From Salinirubrum litoreum (GTDB lineage Archaea > Halobacteriota > Halobacteria > Halobacteriales > Haloferacaceae): a stretch of DNA of 64,000 nucleotides. The stretch lies in contig NZ_JAJCVJ010000002.1 in the NCBI RefSeq assembly GCF_020567425.1, positions 434,001 to 498,000 of the forward strand, read 5' to 3'. Below are positions 35,133 through 44,527 of the stretch, one piece after another. The first letter of the stretch is position 1. The number at the start of each line of letters is the position of its first letter. A program made the translations under genes and the position numbers. The notes beneath the pieces were generated by a model, which saw only the letters and a list, made by a program, of their open reading frames with translations, made no database searches and had not been told where the DNA came from.

Positions 35133-37400
35133 ATGAAACTCATCGTCAAACCACTGAAGCAGAAGGACGCGGGCCGACAACTCGCAGCGATCGACAAGCA
35201 AGCGACCGAGGAGATGGGCCTCGAGGCGGGCGACTTCGTCCGCATCGAGGGCCGCGAGGGGACCGCCCTCGCGCGCGTCTGGCCCGGCTACCCCGAGGAC
35301 CGGGGCACCGGCGTCGTCCGCATCGACGGCCGACTCCGCCAGCAGGCCGACGTCGGCATCGACGACCGCGTCGAGGTGACGAAAGCCGACGTGCAACCGG
35401 CCCGCAAGGTCACCATCGCGCTCCCCCAGCGACTCGGCATCCGGGGCAACATCGACACGCTGATTCGGCGTGAACTGGGCGGTCAGCCCGTCACCAGCGG
35501 CCAGACCGTCAAACTCCCGTTCGGCTTCGGCTTCATGGCCGGCGGCGGCCAGTCGATCCCGCTGAAGATCGCGTCGACCGACCCCTCCGGGACGGTCGTC
35601 ATCAACCAGGACACCACCGTCGAGATCAGCAAGAAGCCCGCCGAGCAGATCCGCGGCGGCGAGGCCGCGGGCGGTGCCGGCGGCGAGGGTCCCTCGGTGA
35701 CCTACGAGGACATCGGCGGCCTGGAGAACGAACTCGAACAGGTCCGGGAGATGATCGAACTCCCGATGCGCCACCCGGAACTGTTCAAACGGCTCGGCAT
35801 CGAACCGCCGAAGGGCGTGCTCCTGCACGGCCCGCCGGGCACCGGCAAGACGCTGATCGCCAAGGCCGTCGCCAACGAGATCGACGCCCACTTCCACACC
35901 ATCTCCGGCCCGGAGATCATGTCGAAGTACTACGGCGAGTCCGAGGAACAGCTCCGTGAGGTGTTCGAGGAGGCCGAGGAGAACGCCCCCGCGATCATCT
36001 TCATGGACGAACTCGACTCCATCGCGGCCAAGCGCGAGGAGGCCGGCGGCGACGTGGAACGCCGCGTCGTCGCCCAACTGCTCTCGCTGATGGACGGACT
36101 CGAAGAACGCGGGCAGGTCGTCGTCATCGGCGCGACCAACCGCGTGGACGCCATCGATCCCGCCCTGCGCCGTGGCGGGCGCTTCGACCGCGAGATCGAG
36201 GTCGGCGTCCCGGACCGCGAAGGCCGGAAAGAGATCCTCCAAGTCCACACGCGCGGGATGCCACTCGCCGAGTCTGTCAGTCTCGACGAGTACGCCGACA
36301 ACACCCACGGGTTCGTCGGGGCCGACCTGGAGACGCTGACGAAGGAGTCGGCGATGAACGCGCTCCGGCGCATCCGCCCGCAGTTCGACCTGGACGACGA
36401 GGAGATCGACGCCGAGATCCTCGAGTCGCTGGAGGTCACCGACGACGACATGAAAGACGCGCTGAAGGGGATCGAACCTTCGGCGCTCCGCGAGGTGTTC
36501 GTCGAGGTGCCCGACGTGACGTGGGAGGACGTCGGCGGGTTGGAGGGGACCAAAGAACGCCTCCGCGAGACGATCCAGTGGCCGCTGGAGTACCCCGAGG
36601 TGTTCCAGCAGATGGACATGCAGGCCGCGAAGGGCGTGCTCCTCTACGGCCCGCCGGGGACCGGGAAGACCCTGCTGGCGAAGGCCGTCGCCAACGAGTC
36701 CGAGTCGAACTTCATCTCGGTGAAGGGGCCGGAACTGCTGAACAAGTTCGTCGGGGAGTCCGAGAAGGGCGTCCGCGAGATCTTCAGCAAGGCCCGCCAG
36801 AACGCGCCGACCGTCATCTTCTTCGACGAGATCGACGCGATCGCCACCGAGCGCGGCCGCAACTCGGGCGACTCGGGCGTCTCCGAGCGCGTCGTCTCCC
36901 AGCTCCTGACCGAGTTGGACGGGCTCGAAGCCCTCGAAGACGTGGTCGTGATCGCCACGACGAACCGGCCGGACCTGATCGACTCGGCGCTCCTGCGACC
37001 CGGTCGACTGGACCGGCACGTCCACGTCCCGGTGCCCGACGAGGAGGCCCGGCGTGCGATCTTCCAGGTCCACACCGAGTCGAAGCCGCTGGCCGACGAC
37101 GTGGATCTGGATTCGCTGGCCCGCCGGACCGACGGCTACGTCGGTGCCGACATCGAGGCGCTCTGCCGCGAGGCGTCGATGGCCGCCAGCCGCGAGTTCG
37201 TCAACAGCGTCTCGAAGGAGGAGATCGGCGAGTCGGTCGGCAACGTCCGGGTCACGATGGCTCACTTCGAGGACGCACTGGACGAGGTCGGTCCCTCGGT
37301 GAACGACCGGACGCGGGAACGCTACGACGAGATCGAAGAGCAGTTCAAGCGCTCCGACTTCCGCCAGCAGGAAGCCGAGGTCAGTCGGACGTTCCAGTGA
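35133..37400 (+). CDS. cdc48: CDC48/VAT-type AAA+ ATPase
   Basis: 755 residues. N-terminal double-psi barrel region ([20 protein letters not shown]), D1 Walker A GPPGTGKT at ~232-239 with Walker [12 protein letters not shown], and D2 Walker A at ~504-511 with Walker [12 protein letters not shown]. Both domains keep arginine-finger regions ([26 protein letters not shown]). It unfolds proteins for the proteasome or disassembles complexes. Operon with the Hsp20-like protein upstream. Haloarchaea usually have several CDC48 paralogs; this one lacks any unusual insert. Confidence 0.96.
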   Translation: MKLIVKPLKQKDAGRQLAAIDKQATEEMGLEAGDFVRIEGREGTALARVWPGYPEDRGTGVVRIDGRLRQQADVGIDDRVEVTKADVQPARKVTIALPQRLGIRGNIDTLIRRELGGQPVTSGQTVKLPFGFGFMAGGGQSIPLKIASTDPSGTVVINQDTTVEISKKPAEQIRGGEAAGGAGGEGPSVTYEDIGGLENELEQVREMIELPMRHPELFKRLGIEPPKGVLLHGPPGTGKTLIAKAVANEIDAHFHTISGPEIMSKYYGESEEQLREVFEEAEENAPAIIFMDELDSIAAKREEAGGDVERRVVAQLLSLMDGLEERGQVVVIGATNRVDAIDPALRRGGRFDREIEVGVPDREGRKEILQVHTRGMPLAESVSLDEYADNTHGFVGADLETLTKESAMNALRRIRPQFDLDDEEIDAEILESLEVTDDDMKDALKGIEPSALREVFVEVPDVTWEDVGGLEGTKERLRETIQWPLEYPEVFQQMDMQAAKGVLLYGPPGTGKTLLAKAVANESESNFISVKGPELLNKFVGESEKGVREIFSKARQNAPTVIFFDEIDAIATERGRNSGDSGVSERVVSQLLTELDGLEALEDVVVIATTNRPDLIDSALLRPGRLDRHVHVPVPDEEARRAIFQVHTESKPLADDVDLDSLARRTDGYVGADIEALCREASMAASREFVNSVSKEEIGESVGNVRVTMAHFEDALDEVGPSVNDRTRERYDEIEEQFKRSDFRQQEAEVSRTFQ

Positions 37401-37640
37401 TCGGCGGCGCGACTCCGGTCTGATCGCGGGCGGGCCTTCGGCTGACCACCGCGTGTCGACTACGGAACACGCTCGCGCGGCCTCGTCGGACTCCTCGATC
37501 AGTGGTGGGTCTCAGTACCCGTCTCGGCGATGGATTTCGCTGTTCCTGTGAGGACAGCACACGCGAGTGACACCGAGACAAATCCCGGCTAGACCGGCAA
37601 ATTGGCGGATACGACGTCCAGTTTCCACCCAGGACGGCTA

Positions 37641-38279
37641 TCACGGAGGCGCGTCGGCTGTCGACGTCGCTCGGTCCGTCGACGTCTCCGCCGTCCGGAG
37701 CACCACTCCGATCGCCAGGAAGGCTAGTGCCTGACCACTCCCGAGGACGAACGGTGCTCCTGTCGGGGCTCTGGGCCCGAGTGTCGTGACGCGAACGACG
37801 TTCACGGCGAAGAGAAGAGCCGGCACCAAGAGTAACAGACCGAGAGACTGTGACTGCACGTCGGTCCAGCGGACGGCGATAGCGAACGTCAGGAACCCCG
37901 GAACGATGCCGACGAGCATCAGTAGATTGAGGACTGCGAACCAGGCCGGTGGCTGTCCCCAGAGACCTGTGAGTTGGCCGAGGTTCACGACAGCAGTGAC
38001 GGTGGCACCGCCTAGGCCGACGGTTGTGAAGACGGCGGCGGCACGGTTCAGCCAGGTGGTCCGACCGGGGAGCCTCGGATACAACCCCAACAGTCCCACG
38101 AAAGCCAGCATCCAGCCACCGGGGCCGAACACGTCTACTGCGGGTCGTGGCGCGATGTCCGTGAACACGTCTGCTCCCCAGAGCATCGCGAACACGGCAA
38201 ACAACCCTGCCGCACCGAGAAAGGCTCCCGCACGCCATCGTTCGAGCGACTGCCACGGAACGGTGTCGGGACGTGACAT
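37641..38279 (-). CDS. Multi-pass membrane protein of unknown function
   Basis: 212 residues from ATG 38279. About six membrane helices: AGAFLGAAGLFAVFAMLWG, GGWMLAFVGLLGLYP, AAVFTTVGLGGATVTAVVN, FAVLNLLMLVGIVPGFLTFA, LLLLVPALLFAVNVVRV and SGQALAFLAIGVVL. No signature recognized. It is divergent from the zinc/HTH regulator at 38471 with a 191-nt shared region that contains a TATA-like CAAATAGAG on its side, so the regulator may control it. Confidence 0.7.
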   Translation of the reverse strand: MSRPDTVPWQSLERWRAGAFLGAAGLFAVFAMLWGADVFTDIAPRPAVDVFGPGGWMLAFVGLLGLYPRLPGRTTWLNRAAAVFTTVGLGGATVTAVVNLGQLTGLWGQPPAWFAVLNLLMLVGIVPGFLTFAIAVRWTDVQSQSLGLLLLVPALLFAVNVVRVTTLGPRAPTGAPFVLGSGQALAFLAIGVVLRTAETSTDRATSTADAPP

Positions 38280-38439
38280 ACCAGGTGAACCAGTGGAGAG
38301 CGTGACAATAGCTCTATTTGGTACGCGCGTACTACAAGAGATTCGACAGGTTCGCAAAACGGACGCGGAGATCCGGTGGCCGCGTCTTCGTCCCGGATCG
38401 GCAGTCGGGCGACGTCCGGCACGTCGCTGGGTGGCCAAA

Positions 38440-38447
38440 GATATTAT
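38440..38447 (+). promoter_or_regulatory. TATA box and Shine-Dalgarno-like site of the regulator gene
   Basis: GATATTAT is centred 28 nt before ATG 38471. AAGGAGGGG (38461-38469) immediately precedes the start, too close to act as a standard ribosome-binding site if the mRNA is leaderless. Confidence 0.55.
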
Positions 38448-38470
38448 CAGTTCGACCGGCAAGGAGGGGT

Positions 38471-39451
38471 ATGACGACCGACGAGGGCCCCGACGAAGCG
38501 TCGATGCTGACGCCCGAAGAGGCGTTCTCGGTGCTGGGCGACGACACACGCCTCGGGATCTTACAGGTACTCGGGGAAGCGGACGAACCGCTCGGCTTCT
38601 CGGATCTGTTCGACCGGGTGGAGTACGACGACCCGCCGAACTTCAACTACCACCTCAAGAAACTCCTCGGCCACTTCGTCGACAAGACTGACAGCGGGTA
38701 CTGCCTTCGACAGGCCGGACAGCGCGTCGTCCAGGCAGTGCTCTCGGGGGCGGTCACCGAAGCGCCGACCCTCGACCAGACCCCGATCGACAGAGCGTGT
38801 CAACACTGTGGACACTCGCCGATCGAGGTCGAGTACCGGGAAGAACAGGTCGGGATGTACTGCACGCAGTGCGCCGGACAGTACGGCGATACGAACGACG
38901 TGGATACGTTTGATTCCTCGAAGGACGCCGAGCGCATCGGCTACGTCCACCTTCCGCCGGCGGGAGTTCACGGGCGAACGCCCGCCGAGATGACCGAGGC
39001 GGCGTTCATCTGGACCGTCGCACAGACACAGGCACTCCACAGAGGGGTCTGTCCCCGATGTTCGGCTCCGGTCAGTGACTCGGTGACCGTCTGTGAGACA
39101 CACGAACCTACCGACGGACGCTGTGATCGATGCGATCGTCGGTACGCGGCCGTCGTGCACTGTCGGTGTGAGAACTGCCCGTTCGAACTCGGCGGCTCTG
39201 CTATCGGGTCGCTCCACACCGAACCAGACCTGCTGGCGTTCCTCTTCGGCCACGGCTTCGATCCGTTTTCGTCCCCGTTTCCGTCGACGATCAACGCCGC
39301 TTCCTTCGAGGAGGAACTCCTCGGGACCGAGCCACTCGAGTTGCAGTTCAGGTTTACCATCGGTGACGACGTCCTCGCATTGACCGTCGACGAGAGTCTA
39401 GACGTGATCGAGTCCACGACGAGCAAAGCATCGACGGATCGGGTGCAGTAG
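38471..39451 (+). CDS. ArsR-like winged-helix regulator with cysteine-rich zinc-binding middle
   Basis: 326 residues from ATG 38471. Residues ~12-95 are a winged-helix domain (EEAFSVLGDDTRLGILQVLG, FSDLFDRVEYDDPPNFNYHLKKL). Then come three cysteine clusters: CQHCG with CTQC, CPRC with CETH, and CDRC with CRCENC, suitable for two or three zinc ions. The C-terminal ~90 residues are acidic alpha/beta. This is the haloarchaeal DUF7351-like regulator layout. It is divergent from the membrane protein gene at 37641-38279, its probable target. Confidence 0.75.
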   Translation: MTTDEGPDEASMLTPEEAFSVLGDDTRLGILQVLGEADEPLGFSDLFDRVEYDDPPNFNYHLKKLLGHFVDKTDSGYCLRQAGQRVVQAVLSGAVTEAPTLDQTPIDRACQHCGHSPIEVEYREEQVGMYCTQCAGQYGDTNDVDTFDSSKDAERIGYVHLPPAGVHGRTPAEMTEAAFIWTVAQTQALHRGVCPRCSAPVSDSVTVCETHEPTDGRCDRCDRRYAAVVHCRCENCPFELGGSAIGSLHTEPDLLAFLFGHGFDPFSSPFPSTINAASFEEELLGTEPLELQFRFTIGDDVLALTVDESLDVIESTTSKASTDRVQ

Positions 39452-39650
39452 ATTGTGCATCGACGAGACTCGTGTCTGGTCTGAAAGCGGACACGCGCTC
39501 TGTACTCGGCACCGCGTTTCTGTCTGTTCTTCAGGATCTCTTGCTCTTCGGGCGTAGATTCCACCGTACTCGTAGATATCGGCTGTCGCCGAACCAGTAC
39601 ACCGCGAGAAGCGACCGCCGACAGAGAGTCGACTGCCGACTCCTACTGAC
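39452..39650. other. Intergenic region with no recognized feature
   Basis: 199 nt between the regulator stop and the hom stop (convergent). Slightly AT-richer than its surroundings; no promoter, hairpin or gene can be supported. Confidence 0.3.
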
Positions 39651-40622
39651 CTACTCCAACCGACCGACGTCCGACAGCACCGCACTCGCCGTCTCGGGAC
39701 CGCCGGCACCGCGACCCGACAACGAGAGATTCCCGGCGTGGGCCGTCTCCAGTTGGACGATGTTCCGGGTGCCCGACACGGCGAGCGTCCCGTTCTGCGG
39801 GACGAGGCGCGGGCCGACCCGGACACCCTCGGCAGTCGCCTCGCCGATCAGTCGGATGGTGCGCCCGTCCTCTGCGGCGAGTTCCAGCGCACTGCCGGGG
39901 ATGTCCACGATACCTTCCACCTCGGCGTCCGCGAGGGTGAACTCCCGGTCGCCGTCCGACAGCAGGTTGGCGAGGATCACGCACTTCAGCGCCGCGTCGG
40001 TGCCCTCCACGTCGAAGGAGGGGTCGGTCTCGGCGACGCCGAGGTCCTGCGCCTCCGCGAGGACGTGTTCGTAGCCCAGTCCCTCGGCGGCCATCCGGGA
40101 GAGGATGAAGTTCGCGGTCCCGTTGAGCACGCCCCGCGCCGTCGAGATGTGTCGGGGGTCGAAGTCCGCGATGGTCGACAGCACCGGGATGGCCCCGCCG
40201 ACGGTCGCCTCAAACAGCACCGACCCGGCGCTGTCGGCTTCCAGCGCTCGCACGTCGGCGTACCGCTCCGCGACCGGACCCTTGTTGGCGAGGACGGCGT
40301 GCCGGTCCGATTCGAGTGCGGATCGGACGTGCGAGAAGCCCGGTTCCGCGTCGCCGAGCGTGGTGGGAGTCGCCTCCACGAGCACGTCGTAGTCCGCCGC
40401 GAGGGCGTCCGCCGGATCGAGATCGCCGACCACGCCCTCGGTGTCCTTCCGGGCGAGGATCGTCTCGGGGTCGAGCGTGGCGGGACCGGCAGTCCCCCCG
40501 GTTGCGTCCGCGACCGCCGCAGTCGAGGAGTCCGCGACCGCGACGACCTCGTGGCCGTACTCGCCGGCGAGTTCGACGACCGAGCGGCCGACCGCACCCG
40601 CGCCGAGGACGGCGAGTCTCAC
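39651..40622 (-). CDS. hom: Homoserine dehydrogenase
   Basis: 323 residues from GTG 40622. Reduces aspartate semialdehyde to homoserine on the threonine/methionine branch. The NAD(P)-binding motif is LAVLGAGAVGRSV; the catalytic-domain motif GVLNGTANFILSRM matches the family pattern, as do LANKGPVA and TDPSFDVEGTDAALK. It lacks a C-terminal ACT domain, but the immediately upstream gene is a separate ACT protein whose stop overlaps the hom start by 3-4 nt, so the regulatory domain is supplied in trans. Confidence 0.94.
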   Translation of the reverse strand: MRLAVLGAGAVGRSVVELAGEYGHEVVAVADSSTAAVADATGGTAGPATLDPETILARKDTEGVVGDLDPADALAADYDVLVEATPTTLGDAEPGFSHVRSALESDRHAVLANKGPVAERYADVRALEADSAGSVLFEATVGGAIPVLSTIADFDPRHISTARGVLNGTANFILSRMAAEGLGYEHVLAEAQDLGVAETDPSFDVEGTDAALKCVILANLLSDGDREFTLADAEVEGIVDIPGSALELAAEDGRTIRLIGEATAEGVRVGPRLVPQNGTLAVSGTRNIVQLETAHAGNLSLSGRGAGGPETASAVLSDVGRLE

Positions 40623-41239
40623 GCCGACCCCTCCGGGAGCGGTTCGACGACACGAAGGTCCTTCTCGCGGGCGACCGCCCGCACCGTCGCCAGGACGTCC
40701 TCGGTGTGGCCGGACCGCGTGGCGAGTCGCAGGCGTGCGCTCGACACGTCCTCCGTTCCTTCGGGTGCCGACAGCGAGAGGTCGGTGACGGAGCCGTCGG
40801 TCGAGTCGGCGATGCGCCGGAGCGTGTCGGAGAGGTCGGTGTCCACCAGGTGACCGACCAGCAACAGGGTGAGTTGCTCGCCGTAGCGTTCCGCGCCGGC
40901 CTGGATGACGTTGATCCCGTTCTCGCGGAGCGCCTCGACGATGCGGTCGAACCGGTCCGGGGGACACTCCAGATCGACCTCCACGGGGATACGACCCCGT
41001 GGGGTGAGGTTGCCGCGTTCGTGGAAGATGGAGAGGAGGTTGCCGCCGTTCTCGGCGATGGGACGTAGGGCGTCGAGCAGTTGGCCCGGTTCGTCGACGA
41101 GTTCGAGGCGGACGGTGTGGGCCTGAGGTCGCTCGCCGCCGTCGGTCTCCGGGAGGTCGTCGCTCTCGGCGTCCTCGACGTCGGCGGCGTCGACCGCCGA
41201 CCCCGCGTCGGGTGCGTCGAGGCTCGCGTCCTCGCTCAT
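40619..41239 (-). CDS. ACT-domain protein coupled to homoserine dehydrogenase
   Basis: 206 residues. An acidic ~40-residue N-terminus (MSEDASLDAPDAGSAVDAAD) leads to a first ACT domain (HTVRLELVDEPGQLLDALRP, GGNLLSIFHERGN) and a second, weaker one (ARLRLATRSGHTEDVLATVR). ACT domains bind amino acids and regulate biosynthetic enzymes; here threonine or another product is the obvious candidate ligand. Its stop overlaps the hom start, and its own ATG overlaps the stop of a 34-codon upstream ORF, giving a three-cistron coupled arrangement. Confidence 0.9.
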   Translation of the reverse strand: MSEDASLDAPDAGSAVDAADVEDAESDDLPETDGGERPQAHTVRLELVDEPGQLLDALRPIAENGGNLLSIFHERGNLTPRGRIPVEVDLECPPDRFDRIVEALRENGINVIQAGAERYGEQLTLLLVGHLVDTDLSDTLRRIADSTDGSVTDLSLSAPEGTEDVSSARLRLATRSGHTEDVLATVRAVAREKDLRVVEPLPEGSA

Positions 41240-41340
41240 CGGCGCACCCCCGGACGCCGCGACCCTGTTGTGTGCGACAGTCCGGCGGGTGGCTGTCGCT
41301 CGGTGCCGATCCAGCACGTGGGTCGCGTGCCCGTTGGCAT
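41236..41340 (-). CDS. Putative leader ORF of the ACT-hom operon (34 residues)
   Basis: Begins at the ATG whose A is at 41340, which is 27 nt from the centre of a TTATAA box, so the transcript should start at this codon. The peptide begins MPTGTRPTCWIGTERQPPAG and has six threonines in 34 residues, including Thr-Thr. Its TGA overlaps the ACT gene ATG by 4 nt (ATGA). The position, threonine content and coupling suggest a regulatory leader peptide, but the peptide could also be incidental. Translation has not been shown. Confidence 0.5.
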   Translation of the reverse strand: MPTGTRPTCWIGTERQPPAGLSHTTGSRRPGVRR

Positions 41341-41364
41341 ACGTGGTGAAAATCGGGCGAGGCG

Positions 41365-41370
41365 TTATAA
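41365..41370 (-). promoter_or_regulatory. TATA box of the leader-ACT-hom operon
   Basis: Minus strand TTATAA within AACTTATAACGCC, centred 27 nt upstream of the leader ATG and about 128 nt upstream of the ACT start. Confidence 0.65.
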
Positions 41371-41399
41371 GTTTTCGTCGGTTGCGTCGGACGACCGAC

Positions 41400-41510
41400 C
41401 CCCCACGCGGTCCGGTGGCGACCGGACCCGCACCGTGCCCGAGGGACGGCGATGAGCGAGTCACCGGTCGCGTCGCCAGCAGTCGGAGAGGTGTGGGGAG
41501 TACCGCGACA
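41400..41510 (-). repeat. Copy C of the composite non-coding repeat
   Basis: On the minus strand 41412-41500 reads CACACCTCTCCGACTGCTGG, then CGACGCGACCGGTGACTCGCT, then a CGGGCACGGTGCGGGTCCGG segment, aligning with 50013-50100. The arm CTGCTGGCGAC (41472-41482 on the minus strand) is intact, whereas the opposite arm has two changes (near 41413-41422). It occupies the gap between the ACT-hom promoter and the dnaG promoter; nothing else is seen between 41377 and 41655. Confidence 0.7.
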
Positions 41511-41659
41511 ACCGGCGTCCGAACCGGCCCAGCGACACGCCGAGAACACGGTCCGAGGTGCGTGGGACCCGACACGACAGGGCCTCGGGAGACCGACGAA
41601 TCCACCAGACTGCGCGCCGACTCGCTGTGGGTACGACAGCTATTTCCGGCACGCCCGCC

Positions 41660-41729
41660 TTATATAACCCGTCCATGAGTTACATCATGGCGTCATCACC
41701 ATCACGCCCCCCTTCGGGGCAGATCACCA
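41660..41729 (+). promoter_or_regulatory. dnaG promoter and 5' leader with small hairpin
   Basis: TTATATAA at 41660-41667 predicts transcription from about 41690, roughly 40 nt before the dnaG ATG at 41730. The leader contains GCCCC-CCTTC-GGGGC (41707-41721) as a 5-bp hairpin 8 nt before the start. An ATG at 41687 close to the predicted start opens an out-of-frame 36-codon ORF overlapping dnaG. Confidence 0.55.
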
Positions 41730-43364
41730 ATGGACGATACATCCAAATACCTGATACACGCCGACATCGCCGCCGACGGGGTGGTAGAGCGGAGTGACGT
41801 CGTCGGGGCCATCTTCGGGCAGACCGAAGGGCTCCTCGGTGACGACCTCGACCTCCGCGACCTCCAGCAGTCGTCGAAAGTCGGCAGAATCGACGTACAG
41901 ATCGACAGCGAGAACGGCCAGTCTCACGGGACCGTCACCATCGCCTCCAGTCTCGACAAGGTGGAGACGGCCATCCTCGCGGCCTCGCTCGAGACCATCA
42001 CCCGCGTCGGCCCGTGTCGGGCGACCATCGAGGTGGCCGACATCGAGGACGTGCGCGCCGCGAAGCGACGCGAGGTCGTCGAACGCGCGAAGCAACTCCT
42101 CACCGACTCCTTCGACGACAGCGTGATGGACTCCCGCGAGATTCTCGACGAGGTACGGGAGGCCGTCCGCGTCGAAGACATCACCGAGTACGCCGGTCTC
42201 CCGGCGGGCCCACACGTCGCCGACTCCGACGCGATCATCGTCGTCGAGGGGCGGGCGGACGTGTTGACCCTGCTGAAGTACGGGATCAAGAACGCCATCG
42301 CGGTCGAGGGGACGAACGTCCCCGAGGCAGTCGCGGACCTCACGGCCGAGCGCACCGTGACGGCCTTCCTCGACGGCGACCGTGGCGGGGAACTGATCCT
42401 GCGGGAACTCGCGCAGGTCGGCGACGTGGATCACGTCGCCTTCGCCCCCTCGGGCAAGTCCGTCGAGGACCTCGCGCGCCACGAGGTGATGTCTGCACTG
42501 CGTGACAAGATCGACTACGCGACGCTCGTGGAGTCGGGCGAACTCGATTCGGCAGGGTCGGCCGAGCCGACCGACGCGGAGGACACCGCACACCCTCGGA
42601 CGGGGTCGCGGGCGACGACTGAGTCGCCTGCGGCCGACACTCCCGATGGGGAGCGCGTCCGATCCGAGACCGGTGTCGGTGCCGTTCAGTCGGCCGACAC
42701 CGGTAGTTCGTCCGGTGAGCGTGTGCCGACCGACGCGGTCTCTTCCGCGTCCACCGCGTCGACCACACCGACGGAGACGTCGACAGCCCAGCCGACCACG
42801 GGTCACTCGCCGACCGGCACGGCCGCCGACGACGAGTCGACCACCGCCGAGTCGGTACCCGACGACGTCGGGTCGACTCCGGCCGACGGAGCTGAGGGCG
42901 ACACCGACTCGGACGAGTCGACAGCCGAGACTGCGAGCGATGCCGGCGGCTCGACCGAGGAGACGACGTCCGGGACGGACGAGTCGGCCGAGAGTGGCTC
43001 GGGCGCGACCGACGCGGACGCCTCGGACGCCCCGGACGACTCGGACAGTCCGGACACCGAATCGACGGCGACGCTCCGAGGGCACGTCTCGGACGTGATC
43101 GACGGCGAGTTGGGCGTCGTCAGACTGCTCGGTCCCGACCTCGCCGTCCTCGACGAGACCGACGCGGGGGAGGCGTTCACGGCGCTGGAGTCCAGCGACC
43201 CCGTGCCCTTCGCGGTCGTCCTCGACGGTCCCGTGAGCCAGCGACTGCTCGACGTGGCGGCCCAGCGCGGGGTCGATCACCTGATCGGCGAGTCGACCGA
43301 ACAGTACGTCAAGAAACCGGTGAGCGTGCGGGTGCGGACCGCAGAACAGCTCCGAGCGAGCTGA
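41730..43364 (+). CDS. dnaG: Archaeal DnaG primase / exosome-associated DnaG
   Basis: 544 residues. The archaeal N-terminal domain ([32 protein letters not shown]) is followed by a TOPRIM domain with the catalytic glutamate in [11 protein letters not shown] and [10 protein letters not shown]. Residues ~272-450 are a long Ser/Thr/Asp/Glu/Ala-rich, apparently disordered linker, and the conserved C-terminal domain ([35 protein letters not shown]) closes the protein. Archaeal DnaG associates with the RNA exosome and can prime DNA. A weak internal hydrophilic repeat exists in the linker but no domain. Confidence 0.95.
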   Translation: MDDTSKYLIHADIAADGVVERSDVVGAIFGQTEGLLGDDLDLRDLQQSSKVGRIDVQIDSENGQSHGTVTIASSLDKVETAILAASLETITRVGPCRATIEVADIEDVRAAKRREVVERAKQLLTDSFDDSVMDSREILDEVREAVRVEDITEYAGLPAGPHVADSDAIIVVEGRADVLTLLKYGIKNAIAVEGTNVPEAVADLTAERTVTAFLDGDRGGELILRELAQVGDVDHVAFAPSGKSVEDLARHEVMSALRDKIDYATLVESGELDSAGSAEPTDAEDTAHPRTGSRATTESPAADTPDGERVRSETGVGAVQSADTGSSSGERVPTDAVSSASTASTTPTETSTAQPTTGHSPTGTAADDESTTAESVPDDVGSTPADGAEGDTDSDESTAETASDAGGSTEETTSGTDESAESGSGATDADASDAPDDSDSPDTESTATLRGHVSDVIDGELGVVRLLGPDLAVLDETDAGEAFTALESSDPVPFAVVLDGPVSQRLLDVAAQRGVDHLIGESTEQYVKKPVSVRVRTAEQLRAS

Positions 43365-43425
43365 TCGACATCCGGCGATTCGACCGGCCCCGACCGGAGC
43401 ACCGGTTCGCCGGTCGCGACTCGCG

Positions 43426-44094
43426 TCAGTCGTCGGCGGGTGCGCCGATGGGGTCTTCGATACCGTCGAAGGAGCCGAAGTGGAGCACCTCGTCGGTCTC
43501 ACGCCGGAGCTTTCGCTCGTTCTGGAGGTCGTCGCTCTCCTCGACCGGGTAGCCCATCGTGAGCAGCATGACCGGTTCGTACTGGTCGGGGACGTCGAAC
43601 TCGCTCAGGACGCCCTCGGCGTCGAACCCGCCCATCGGACAGGTGGCGACGCCGCGGTCCCAGGCCGCGAGCATGACGCTCATCGCCACCAGCGCGGTCG
43701 AGCGCGTCGTCCAGACGCGGCGGTCTTCCTCGTCCATCTCGGCCATCCCCTCGGCCGTCTCGATCAGCGCCTCCTTCACGTCCTCGTTCGGGATGTAGTC
43801 CTTGTCGAGCCAGTCCTGGAAGACTCGGTCGGCGTGTGCCGAGGGGTCTTTGTTGCCGAGGACGACCACACCGGCCGGCGCGTCGGTGACGTGTTCCTGG
43901 TCGTTGGCGACACCGCGCAGGCGCTCGCGGTCCTCGTCGTCGGTCAGGACGAGGAACTCCCACGGCTGGAGGTTGAAACTGGAGGGCGCGAACGTGGCGT
44001 CCGCGAAGATGTCGTGGATCGTCTCCTCGTCGAGCGACTCGTCGGTGTACTCGTGGACAGAGCGGCGGCTCCGCAGTGCTTCGCTGAGTTCCAT
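43426..44094 (-). CDS. Nitroreductase family flavoprotein
   Basis: 222 residues from ATG 44094. FMN-binding nitroreductase fold: LRSRRSVHEYTDE, FAPSSFNLQPWEFLVLTD, TCPMGGFDAEGV and TMGYPVEE are the conserved blocks. The substrate is unknown; such proteins reduce quinones, flavins or nitro compounds with NAD(P)H. A TATA-like GCTTTACC (minus, 44118-44125) is 28 nt upstream and sets the start. It converges with dnaG. Confidence 0.9.
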   Translation of the reverse strand: MELSEALRSRRSVHEYTDESLDEETIHDIFADATFAPSSFNLQPWEFLVLTDDEDRERLRGVANDQEHVTDAPAGVVVLGNKDPSAHADRVFQDWLDKDYIPNEDVKEALIETAEGMAEMDEEDRRVWTTRSTALVAMSVMLAAWDRGVATCPMGGFDAEGVLSEFDVPDQYEPVMLLTMGYPVEESDDLQNERKLRRETDEVLHFGSFDGIEDPIGAPADD

Positions 44095-44344
44095 CGAGTG
44101 AGGGTAGGGGCGGGAGTGGTAAAGCGAGCGCGGACGCGGGGCTGGTTGCCGCTTTCTGTATGCTACCAGCAAACACGAAATAATCAGTAACTTGCGTGAA
44201 ATCTACTAACAGTGGCGCAACCCGATTGCACGATGTTACCGCCCGAGACTGGCGTCGTGACGACCGACGCCGAGGGCAGTGACCGACCACCGACGAGCGA
44301 CCAGTGACCGGCAACGGTTTGTCGCGGGCGAGTGAGACAGAGTC

Positions 44345-44509
44345 GTGAGACGGAAGACGCAACTCGGGTTCGTCGTCAGCCTCCACCTCGTCCTGTTCTC
44401 GACCGCGGCGGCGGCAGGCGGAGCGACTACGGCGGGCCTAGCGTTCGGTACCGTGAGCGCACTCGTCCTCGCCGTCACGCTGTTCTACGAACTGTCGGTG
44501 CCCACGTGA
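44345..44509 (+). CDS. Small two-helix membrane protein (54 residues)
   Basis: From GTG 44345. Two hydrophobic stretches, LGFVVSLHLVLFSTAAAAGG and VSALVLAVTLFYEL, with a positive start (MRRKTQ). The composition differs from shadow frames, which are Arg/Pro-rich here. No family known. No promoter at the leaderless distance is visible; the nearest AT-rich sequence is 160 nt upstream. It ends at the twin palindrome at 44506-44527. Confidence 0.45.
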   Translation: MRRKTQLGFVVSLHLVLFSTAAAAGGATTAGLAFGTVSALVLAVTLFYELSVPT

Positions 44510-44527
44510 TCACCGGCATGTGATCAC
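44506..44527. terminator. Twin GTGATCAC palindromes at a convergent gene junction
   Basis: GTGATCAC occurs at 44506-44513 and again at 44520-44527, separated by CGGCAT. The first copy contains the stop of the small membrane protein and the second the stop of the ABC1 kinase gene (minus strand). Either copy can pair with the other, so it may act as a bidirectional terminator. Confidence 0.4.

Noticed and set aside
35127-37265. 712-codon minus-strand frame opposite cdc48
   Set aside because: Shadow frame of a highly conserved gene; composition of Val/Asp/Leu/Arg repeats, no promoter.
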